Source of the DNA: Tillus elongatus | Lineage: Eukaryota > Arthropoda > Insecta > Coleoptera > Cleridae | Reading direction: 5' to 3' | DNA: 64,000 nt | Assembly: GCA_964006375.1 (NCBI GenBank) | Contig: OZ023269.1 | Coordinates: 129,510,809 to 129,574,808 of the forward strand | Shown: in pieces, positions 34,801-43,624 of the stretch | How positions within the stretch are numbered: the stretch's first letter is position 1 | Layout of the letters: each line of letters opens with the position of its first letter | Translations under genes and position numbers: made by a program | Notes under the pieces: generated by a model | The model's database searches: none | The model's input: only the letters and a program-made list of their open reading frames with translations | Told to the model about the DNA's origin: nothing

Positions 34801-35915
34801 TTCGACAACACACCACGAAGGCTTACAGCCTAAATACTATCGTAGCGTGGGTGTCGACAAGGAGGAAAGAGGCAACTTGTTAATTCTGGACTTGACGGTT
34901 TGGAGGTTAGGAGCAGAAGGAAAAACATGTGCCGGCAAGGAGTTCCACAACTTGGAAGTCCTCGGGACAAAAGAGCGGGCATAACAAGATGTTCTATGTC
35001 TGGAGACCTGGAAAGTAAAAGGGTGCATTCGCTCTGTTCCCCTGGTAGATCTGTTGGGGGCAGCAGGTGGAGGAACTATGGAAGAAAGCTCCTCTGAGCA
35101 GTGCCCGTGCAGATATCTATAAAAGAGAGAGAGATCACCAACGGCACGTCGGTGGGCAAGGGATGGCAGCCTTTGGGTGAGTGTAGGGTCACCGATGAGA
35201 CGTATAGCTCTCTTCTGGATGGAGTCCAGGATAGCAAGTGTAGAAGCTGAAGCGGCACCCCAGATGTGGGAGCAGTATTCGAGGTTTGGCCTTATTTGTG
35301 AAGTATATAAGGTATAGAGATTAGCTGGTGAAAAGTATTTGCGAGCCCGGAAGAGGAAGCCTAATTTCTTAGCAGTCGCTTCTGCAATTGAAGTGACATG
35401 TTGGTGCCAATTGGGACTTCGATCCACAGAAATGCCAACAAGTGAAAAGGACTCATTACTTTGGATAACTTGGTTGTTCATTGTGATGGGTCTAGGGCTG
35501 GTGTATCTCTTATGAGTAAGACAGCAAGACTGAGTTTTGGTGGGGTTGAACTGGTATTAAGAGAAGAGAGCATCTTTCGTACCTTTTTAGTTTTGAAAAT
35601 GATATCCGTCATTTTATGCGCGACATTGGGGAGTGTTGGTGGTTGAACATTTGGAGGTGGGTTATGAGTAGAGTTGGCGGCGAATAACGAGGCAAAAAGT
35701 TCAGCCTTGCCCAGGGCGGTAGAAACAATTTCGTCCCCTGAGACAAGAGGTGGGAACGTGCTCTTGCAGAAATTATTCCCACTAGATTTAGCAAGAGTCC
35801 AGAAGGGTTTGCTGCCGTTGGAGCTTAAGAGGACTTTGTTTTTGAGTGGTTATTAAACGAGTTTTTTGCCTTAGAAAGAATGCGGAGATAGCGGTTTCTT
35901 GCGTCGTTAAATTAT
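34801..35915 (-). mobile_element. Jockey-like LINE copy 4 in SLC41 intron, RT core deleted
   Basis: Inserted ~100 bases upstream of the last SLC41 exon, same orientation as the gene. The 3' end is at 34801. The thumb and C-terminal part (34837-35481) is open and well kept. Near 35553 the sequence jumps ~810 bases, from the fingers region (CTCTTCTCTTAATACCAG in reverse complement) to TTCAACCCCACC, so the entire RT palm with YADD is gone. Upstream sequence to ~35915 extends further 5' than any other copy of the family here. Confidence 0.85.
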
Positions 35916-35919
35916 TTTT

Positions 35920-36490
35920 GATAACTAATACATCTAGAAAAAATAGGTTATTATTAATTTATAATTCGTTAAACATTTTTATTGAGTCAAATCGACTTCA
36001 GTGTCGTTATCTGAACGAGTGTGGTACTCTTTGTTTTCAAGAGCGCCACCGTCTCCTTTCATAACCTCGTTATAAAATGAAGACTCGTCTTCAGTAAGGT
36101 TACAACCTACCAATAGCTTCTTGACATCACCTTTTTTTAAATCACTGACATGGTTAACAGCTGCAGTCTTTCTTTCATAATGTCATGCCCTGCTTTTAAT
36201 ACTGTCATATTTACAAAGAATTGGCTGTCTAATAATACTGCTCGTTATCACGTTCAAGTCTAAAAGAAAATTCTGTACAGCGCTATCACACGAAAATTAC
36301 TGTAATTATAATTTCAGAAATACCACCAAACATGAAGTCATAGGTACAGCTCAAATTTAATTTATTAAATTGAATGCGTTTCAGCGCCAGATCATTTGAT
36401 GCGATACCTTTGATGTGCTCTGTATACAGTTCTTGGAAGAGTTACCATTCTACTTGGTTCACCAAAAGTCTGCAAAGAAGATGAATGAAA
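35920..36490. other. SLC41 intron 3, remaining sequence
   Basis: No repeat or coding match recognised. Confidence 0.5.
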
Positions 36491-36502
36491 CAAAATACTT
36501 AC

Positions 36503-36794
36503 CAATGGAATCATATAGTACAGTTGATACCCAGGATAGAAGAGTTAACGATGTGATATCTCCAAGACTAGCAGCAATCGGTGTTGCCACATTATCGGGG
36601 TTTATATGGCAATGGCGCGAAAATACTATTACACCTGCTGTTATTAAGCCTAAGACAAAACTCGCTATTGACACTGTTACTAAGCTACTGGCGCAAAGGA
36701 GATAGGCATGGTCTAATTCCACTTCGTTGCTTTTTATTCCTCCCATTACAACGGCTACCAATGCACCTAAAAATCCAACTACTATCGCTTGGCA
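36503..36794 (-). CDS. SLC41A1: SLC41-type Mg2+ transporter, third coding exon
   Basis: The acceptor TTTTTTAG precedes TGC CAA at 36794 and the donor GTAAGT begins at 36502. The exon is 292 bases, entering in phase 0 and leaving in phase 1. It encodes CQAIVVGFLGALVAVVMGGI and two further hydrophobic stretches. Then comes HINPDNVATPIAASLGDITS, the highly conserved MgtE/SLC41 signature of the first half, whose acidic and polar residues line the ion path. It ends STVLYDSI(G). Confidence 0.96.
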
Positions 36795-36809
36795 CTAAAA
36801 AACATGAAA

Positions 36810-37263
36810 AGTATATTAATACAAAAACACTAATCATCATTTTTGAACAAAGCTAAAATAACGAAACCTTAAACTCTCATCCTTTGTTGTAACCAACTTC
36901 GTTAAAAACTGGTAGATACTGGTGAAATGTAGCTTTAGTGGTATGGTTTTTAAAGAAACAATATCAAGCTGTCTTTCAAAATGGGAATCCATGTATAACA
37001 AATTTAAACAATTCTAATTTGTAAAGTTTCTATTTGCTTTATCACCAAAGAACGATTACGTTTGTTCTATTTTTAGTTTCATTGAGATAGCTGCTAATAG
37101 ATAATGATTTGTCTTTTCTATAATCATAATTTTCAATTAAACACAATTACTCCAATCAAAAGATGAAGTTTCCTTCTTTGCATATGAGGACTTTTTGTAG
37201 TGCATGTCTAATTCATTTTTATTATATAATTTATGTTAATAATGTAGTAGAGTAGGTATATTA
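36810..37263. other. SLC41 intron 2, part before the hAT-like element
   Basis: AT-rich, nothing recognised. Confidence 0.5.
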
Positions 37264-37271
37264 TTAAAAAG

Positions 37272-38276
37272 TAGGGCTGGGAATCGAATACGAATAATTC
37301 GAATATTCGAGTATTCGAATACGAATTATTTCAACGAGGGTGTATTCGAATATTCGAATATATTCGAATATTCGAATACTCTACGAATATTCGAATACTC
37401 TACGAATATTCGAATACTCGAATAATTCGAATAGTCGTGAAGCTTTCGGAACGAATATTCGAATACACAAACGGATAAATTCCCAGCACTACTCAAAAGC
37501 ACCGGCACCAATATTGTCAGTTCTGTCCTGTCTATGTGTAATCGTGCGAATGCTTTTGGGTCTTGGATAGAATGGTTAATAACTCGGCAACGCATGATTT
37601 TTAAGTATCAATTGTGCTATACCGTTGAACTCGGAAGGAAATGTTGCATTCAAATAGGTAACAATATACAGAATGTTCTGTTAAAAAATTTAAAATTTAT
37701 ATCGATAACTGCGGCTAATGGAATGTCGTTATTGGCATCATAAATTACTAATATGTAATATGTACACCATCTACTATAAATTATAAATTATCCATATTTT
37801 TCTAAGTAAGCACATTATCAGTTTAAAACGCAAATACACAGAATGCAGATTTATTTATTTATTTATATATGTACTTGCAAATAACGTAAATATGACTAAA
37901 AACCTAACTGCTGTTGTGATAAGCACAATGAAACTGACATTATAATCGTCATTAATTTTTCTAAAATAAACAATGAAACATTTTCGGAATTATTTGAAAT
38001 TTAAGAATTAAATAGCAAATTTTCTAGGAAACAGAGGCAGATTCAAAAAATGATAACACATTCATGGGCTTAGGGGAGTGTTTATTACTGTGCGAATATT
38101 CGAATACTCTGCGAATATTCGAATAGTCCACGAATATTCGAATACTCCACAAATATTCGAATACTCCACGAATATTCGAATACTCCACGAATATTCGAAT
38201 ACTCGAATAATTCGAATAGTCGTAAAGCTTTTGGAACGAATATTCGAATACACAAATGGATAAATTCCCAGCCCTA
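37272..38276. mobile_element. hAT-like non-autonomous element rich in TTCGAATATTCGA
   Basis: The ends TAGGGCTGGGAAT and ATTCCCAGCCCTA are a perfect 13-bp inverted repeat. They are flanked by a perfect 8-bp duplication TTAAAAAG (37264-37271 and 38277-38284), the hAT signature. Arrays of GAATATTCGAATACTC units lie just inside both ends (37290-37470 and 38093-38260). The middle (37500-38085) has no transposase. A near-copy of the right terminus also occurs at 37470-37493 (ATTCCCAGCACTA), so the left ~220 bases look like a complete small element. Confidence 0.82.
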
Positions 38277-38368
38277 TTAAAAAGTTTGTTGTTTTCAATT
38301 TGCAGCTTGTTTTCGTAAAAATTTAAAAAAAGTGAATGATGGTTGTTACAAAAATATCACATACCTAC

Positions 38369-38548
38369 CTGTATCAATGTGATGTTTCCAACAATAATAC
38401 TGATTTGCTGTTTAGCTGTATCCATATGACCAAGATTGGCTTGAGTTGACAATCTGGATGCTAAAGTCATTTCTAAATTTCCTTTTAAACCTAAAAGAGC
38501 TGGAATTAATATAACTAATTCTGTAACTTCTTCAAACACTGGCCAGTG
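38369..38548 (-). CDS. SLC41A1: SLC41-type Mg2+ transporter, second coding exon
   Basis: The acceptor CATTTTTCAG precedes 38548 and the donor GTAGGT begins at 38368. The exon is 180 bases, in phase 0 at both ends. It encodes [20 protein letters not shown] followed by [15 protein letters not shown], which is close to word-for-word the most conserved stretch of SLC41 proteins, and ends in GNITLIQ. The junction with exon 1 (DRIQ/HWPVF) matches the family without a gap. Confidence 0.97.
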
Positions 38549-38559
38549 CTGAAAAATGG

Positions 38560-39385
38560 AACAAAATCACAAATTATTTTCACATTGGTTGTATTCTTTC
38601 TCTATGGGAGGATGGGAAGTCAATGATTGAAGCTACAGTTCATAGAGAGTCATCACTTCTATGATCATACAGATGGCCTTAATGTCAAGACTAAAATGTT
38701 CGAAAATGACATTCGAGTGCATGTGTTTGAAAGAAATCCAAAAGAGACAAATCCATAGAGATATAATCTTGTATGTTCCTAAATTCTGCAGCGCTATATA
38801 TAACACACTAGAGTTAAGTAACAGCGTTCAGAAAGTGAAAAATTTAGGTAGAAATAAAGTAGTGATAAATGGTTGGTGTTGAAGGCAGCAGTTGAGAGTA
38901 TTTTATATTAACTAGTGTCTATTATACATCAAAACGTAATAATAAATTATCAGCTGGAAACATGTTTTTTTTTATGAGGCGTATTTTTTTTGTTACTGGG
39001 AAAATCACTACTATTTAAGAGTAGTTACATCCTATTAAAATAAGTGTATGTAGTTAGATTACAAGAGCAAGAGAACTGAGCAAGACTATTCAGTGTAGGA
39101 CTAGATTTTTCACACAAATCATTGAAAGCACGTACTAAATAGGATGACTAAACAAAAACAAATAATAGCAATGGGTTATATAGCTGTTGCATGATTTAAT
39201 GTTTAAATTCGGCAATTTTTAATAGTTTTACTTGTATCTAGAAGAATATTCATTCTTATATACTTTCAAAGTTGTTTAGCTTGGAGTTTGGCGTCTTTAA
39301 ATAATTTTTGTATAAATACACCTGACATAATTACAAGCTAACATAACGATTTTAAAATGGAGACAAAATTTTACCTATATACCTT
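38560..39385. other. SLC41 intron 1, 3' part
   Basis: AT-rich sequence. The open frame 38661-38882 has no recognisable content. Confidence 0.5.
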
Positions 39386-39387
39386 TT

Positions 39388-40920
39388 TTTCCTTCCGTAG
39401 GGCCCGTCCACGATTGCTGCCCCGGAAGCACTGCAGCCTTTGGCATATTGTACACGCCCTATACCCTTTTTACTCTACCGATTCCAGGATCACGGTGCCT
39501 TGAACAATAGCTGGTATAGGGACAGGTTTTAAATTGCTCTGCCTCCGGTTTAGGCTGGCCGTAGATCAGTTGCTTTTTATGGTCCAGAGCTTTACACTCA
39601 CACATGATGTGCTGGGCTGATCCTTCCCCCTCGCAGCAGAGTCTGCATGTCAAGTTTCCCTCGAATCGCCCCATTTTATGCAGGTATTTTTGACAGCCAT
39701 GTGTCCTGTCTATAGCCCTGTTGTCTTCCTTAGCTGTTTTCTGCTGAGATTTAGCAGCTTTACAGCTCTCTTTGAAATGGGTTCCCCAATTAATGCCTTC
39801 TCATGTCTAAGCCCTGGACAATCTGCCCAGTATGATTCAGGTTGGTTTCTGACCCAGGACTTATGGACCTCCTGGCGGTGCTTTTCGGCATGCTCAAGAC
39901 CGGTTCTGGTCCCATAAATGGTTCTGCTAATCCTCTATTTCGGAGTCTGTCAGCCTCTTTATTGGCTTTGAGTCCCTAGCGGCCAGGCGCCCAGATGAGG
40001 GTAACCTCATTCTGCCCGGCCAGGTCACCCATCTCGTCTCGGCATTCACTACCATCAGTTTGGAGTTTACCTGTTGGCTACTTATAGCCTTAAGGGCTGC
40101 CTGGCTGTAGCTATGAAGATTTGCTTGCTGTTGTAGCCCCTCCTCTTGTCTTCGCAGTGCAATGCGTACATTTCGGCTTAAAAGACCGTTGCGTGACCCC
40201 TGTGAGTAGATGTCGGTCTCCGTCCCACGCTTCCCGCCAGGTGCATTCGTCAATCAGACGACCGTGCCGCGGAATAAAGCACGGTGTCTCCCCCCGCCAT
40301 GCCTCGCGGTCGGGGATTACCACTGCAAATCTGCTGTCCGTGTGAATTCGCCAGCTCACGCAGTCTGAGCAAGCCTAGGCAAGCCATCCATTGAATTTTG
40401 CCCAGTTTTTGTTTGGTACTGGATTGCATCACCTTGGGCGACCATACCAGTGCTGCGTATGTCAACGATAGTCTGACCACCATTTTGTATAGCCAATGGA
40501 CCATACCAGCTCTCAGTCCCCACGTTTTGCTATATAGCTGCCTGTTAACTGCTAGGGTCATGACTACCTTGCGCAGTATCTTTTCAATGTGGCTGTTCCA
40601 GGTTAACTTGGAGTACCACTCCAAAGTATTTTAGCTCCTTGGTCACGAGAGTCAGAGTTCTATGTCCCTACCAATTTTTCCTCATCGTAAATGCTTTGAC
40701 GGTAGCTTTCTCGGGGATAACTCCGAGCCCTTGGCTAACCGTGCAGCTTCCCACCACTTTAAGTGCTGTTTGCATATGTTACCAGACTGAGTGTGTAACT
40801 TTTCTGACTATGGTGACGATGTCGTCTGCATACCCCTGTACTTCGTACCCCCTTTCCGAGGGCCTCCGCACCATGCCCTCCACGACTAGGCATCAGAACA
40901 GGGGAGACACAACGCTACCC
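39388..40920 (-). mobile_element. RNase-H LINE copy F, old and degenerate
   Basis: The minus strand covers the RT palm end through thumb, RNase H and CCHC to the 3' tail, with many substitutions, stops and deletions. The RNase H core around ATDSQAAL is deleted or altered, and the knuckle reads CRLCCEGEGSAQH. Flanks TATATACCTT (before the T-run) and TTTATACCTT (after 40920) may be a worn target duplication. Divergence is much greater than between copies A and B, so it records an earlier wave of the family. Confidence 0.82.
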
Positions 40921-41388
40921 GCATTTATACCTTGATTTGATTCTAAATCGATATTTAGGGACTTCCTGAAGATTAGGTCCCAAATTAACAATTAGAAAAT
41001 TAATTTTTTAGATGACTCTAACCACTGATTAGGGGTTAAGGAGTCGCGGGCCAAAGGACTCCAGGGGGCAAGCTGAGGAAGTGGAAATAACAACATAAAC
41101 TCCCGATGAAGCTTTCCCCAAGACCGTCATGCGCGGTAAAAATCCGCATCCTGCACGAGGTGACCCTGCTAATAACTAAACATGACGGATCTAGACAAGG
41201 AGGTCGAACTAAACTCCCCCAATCTACGGTGTCACGTGACCCGTGCCTATGGATGGATGGCACCAGGGCGATGGTGTCGTGAACGGAACCTCTGGAGTAC
41301 CAGGCAACCCTCCAGAGTAACCCGCCTTGCACCACACAGGGGGTTCTGATGGTGTGGACAGTATTTCCCCCATTCTCGTGGGAACAAC

Positions 41389-42546
41389 ATGAAGATTATA
41401 AATACATATAAAACCAAAACCAATGAGGCTCGAGGAGTGGCTCCGGCTACAGACTTGAGCCTTGAGTCTATCCCGGAAACGGAGACGAGCCAGGGTGCGG
41501 CAGCGGACTCTGGAGGTCCCACGACCGGCGTAGATACGGGGGATCAGGGGGTAGCTTCGGCCAGAGACCTGTCCCCGACACCCAAGCTGGAGGCTGGGTC
41601 CCACCGGAGGGCGGCGAGCTCCGCGGACTCCGGGGGCCTCTCCACCAGTGAGGACTCTACTGTTAGAGTAGAGGGACTGCCCCGGCAGTCCAAGCGTCTT
41701 TCCGGGGCGCAAAGAAAGAAGCTCCGGAGGGCGCAAAAAATGGCGGCCGGGACCTGGACGGTCGAGAAACCTGTAAAGGCGCAAGAGGGGAGTGCGGGTC
41801 AGAAGAGGACGCGCTCGAACTCTAGCACGCCCACTACAGACAGACGTTCCAAAAGGGCCAGGGTGCCTGTAAAGGCGCAAGAGGAGAGTGCGAGTCGGAA
41901 GACGCCGCGCTCTGGCTCTAGCACGCCTACTACAGACAGACCTCCCAAAGGAACTAAGGCCGGAACACCGGCGCAGACTGGCTCTTACAGGGAGGCTGCG
42001 GAGGGCCTCGGGATGGCGGTGATTGACAGACGCCATCCTGAGGTCACGCTAGACCAGGGGAAGGCGGACCTGATCCAGGCTGCGGTGGTAGCTGCAGTGG
42101 ACTCTCTTCAGGAAGGGGAGAGCCCGCCTCAGTTCCACCGGACGCGCCTGACGGGGGGCATCCTCTGGATAACCTGTGCCGGCCCGCAGTCGCGGGACTG
42201 GCTGCGGAAAACGATCGGGGGCCTCGGTCAGATTTGGGAGGGGGCGGACTTGACAGCCGTCGAGCCCAAGGAACTCCCAAAGAGACGCAAGGTCCTCGTA
42301 CGGATCCCTGACACCGTCCCGCAGGAGACGGTGATCAGCAGACTTAAGATCCAGAACCCTGAACTGGGGACGCAACACTGGTCGGTTCTAAGCAGGAAGG
42401 CAGAGGAGAAAGGACAGACGCTCGCCTTCTCGATCGACCCGACATCTTACAGAGCCCTTGAAGGAACCTCCTTTAAGGCATTCTGGGGCATGGGAAGGGT
42501 TAGCTTCCGCCCACTGGGGAAGCAATTAAGGGTTAATGGGACTTAG
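41389..42546 (+). CDS. LINE copy B: ORF1 protein (385 aa, DUF4780-like)
   Basis: ORF1 proteins bind LINE RNA to form the transposition particle. Residues 1-210 are low-complexity and rich in S, T, G, E and K. They include an internal tandem duplication of about 33 residues (PVKAQEGSAGQKRTRSNSST, then PVKAQEESASRKTPRSGSST). Residues ~213-385 form a folded domain (AVIDRRHPEVTLDQGKADLI; ILWITCAGPQSRDWL; PKRRKVLVRIPDTV). I recognise these as resembling DUF4780 of insect retroelement proteins, from memory. No CCHC knuckle is seen. Basic KRLSGAQRKKLRRAQK may contact RNA. The stop overlaps the next ORF's ATG (11 bases shared), which suggests coupled reinitiation. Confidence 0.9.
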   Translation: MKIINTYKTKTNEARGVAPATDLSLESIPETETSQGAAADSGGPTTGVDTGDQGVASARDLSPTPKLEAGSHRRAASSADSGGLSTSEDSTVRVEGLPRQSKRLSGAQRKKLRRAQKMAAGTWTVEKPVKAQEGSAGQKRTRSNSSTPTTDRRSKRARVPVKAQEESASRKTPRSGSSTPTTDRPPKGTKAGTPAQTGSYREAAEGLGMAVIDRRHPEVTLDQGKADLIQAAVVAAVDSLQEGESPPQFHRTRLTGGILWITCAGPQSRDWLRKTIGGLGQIWEGADLTAVEPKELPKRRKVLVRIPDTVPQETVISRLKIQNPELGTQHWSVLSRKAEEKGQTLAFSIDPTSYRALEGTSFKAFWGMGRVSFRPLGKQLRVNGT

Positions 42547-43624
42547 GTTCCTTCAGGTCAACCTCCAACACAGTAGGGCAGCCACGGCCGGACTACTAAT
42601 GGCTCTGAGGAACACGGATGTGGCCCTCATCCAGGAACCGTACTCCTACAAAGGAGAGATCAAGGGACTCGGCGGAGCTAATGGAAAGCTCATCTACAGC
42701 AGGTCCAGCGAGAATCCGAGGGCCTGCATTTTTGTCAGGGAAGGGATAGAGTTTCTCCCTCTAATGAATTTCTGTTCCAGGGACCTGGCAACGATCAAAA
42801 TCCGATGTGGAGGAGCGGATGGGCTGAGGGACATTACTGTCGCGTCAGCCTATCTGCCAGGGGACAGCACGGACCCTCCTCCACCCAACGAATTGGAGCA
42901 GCTGATGGTGGGTAGCAGAGCAGGTGGATGGCAGACCATCATCGGCATGGATGCGAATGCGCACCATGAGTTGTGGGGTAGCTCGGACACAAACTCTAGG
43001 GGTGAGGCACTTTTACAATTCTTTATGAAATTTAATTTAGACATATTGAATAGAGGTAATAAACCGACATTCGTCACAACACGGCGTGAGGAAGTTTTAG
43101 ACCTAACAGTTTCCACCCAGTTTCTGGGTGACTTTGTTAAAAGCTGGGCTGTGTCTGGGGAAGTGAGTAGCTCAGACCACAGATACATCCGGTTTGAAAT
43201 CGCCAAAGTCGAAAGAGAAACGGTATGGTACCGGGACCCCCGCAAGGCGGACTGGGAAGCCTACAGGGCAGACCTAGCTGTGGAACTGCGGGGGGTTGAG
43301 AGGGCCATAAGGGATTCAATAGACCTCGAGATTGCAGCAGTCCAATTGCGAGACGCAATTACCTCGGCCTATAACGCCAACTGCCCCCTGAAAATGAGGG
43401 TGTCCACCAGGAACGTCCCATGGTGGAACGAGGACCTCAGGCAAAGGAGGACGCAGGTTCGTAAGCTGTTTAACGCGGCCAAAAGGTCGGGAGCATGGGA
43501 TGAATATAGACAGGCCCTATCGACCTATAACAAAAGACTGAGGGACGCCAAGAAGGAGTCGTGGAGGAGGCACTGCGAAGAAGTGGAAAACACGTCCGAG
43601 AGTGCTCGACTACATAAGATCTAG
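42536..43624 (+). CDS. LINE copy B: APE-type endonuclease ORF (362 aa)
   Basis: Same domain as in copy A: E34 in QEPY, D139/N141 in GMDAN, D214/H215 in SSDHRY, all expected for an active APE nuclease. The ORF starts at an ATG lying inside the last codons of ORF1 (ATGGGACTTAG). It stops at TAG 43622-43624 after SARLHKI. In related LINEs, including the decayed one at 47677-49483 (SARIYRIVPRDRVHELGS), this point is inside one continuous endonuclease-RT protein. Losing two bases (or gaining one) there explains the stop. Confidence 0.92.
   Translation: MGLRFLQVNLQHSRAATAGLLMALRNTDVALIQEPYSYKGEIKGLGGANGKLIYSRSSENPRACIFVREGIEFLPLMNFCSRDLATIKIRCGGADGLRDITVASAYLPGDSTDPPPPNELEQLMVGSRAGGWQTIIGMDANAHHELWGSSDTNSRGEALLQFFMKFNLDILNRGNKPTFVTTRREEVLDLTVSTQFLGDFVKSWAVSGEVSSSDHRYIRFEIAKVERETVWYRDPRKADWEAYRADLAVELRGVERAIRDSIDLEIAAVQLRDAITSAYNANCPLKMRVSTRNVPWWNEDLRQRRTQVRKLFNAAKRSGAWDEYRQALSTYNKRLRDAKKESWRRHCEEVENTSESARLHKI

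Noticed and set aside
37326..37595. Frames rich in EYSNI/RIFEYS repeats
   Set aside because: They are translations of the TTCGAATATTCGA array, not a protein.
39678..39917. Plus-strand frame in LINE copy F
   Set aside because: Antisense to the degenerate RNase H/CCHC region.
41032..41140. HDV-like self-cleaving ribozyme at the LINE 5' end
   Set aside because: A GGAGTC/GACTCC hairpin is present, but I could not fit the nested double pseudoknot (P1 with P2 and P3 between) by eye.
43602..43604. Methionine start of the RT ORF
   Set aside because: The codon is GTG. It is only where the open frame was entered, and no initiation is implied.
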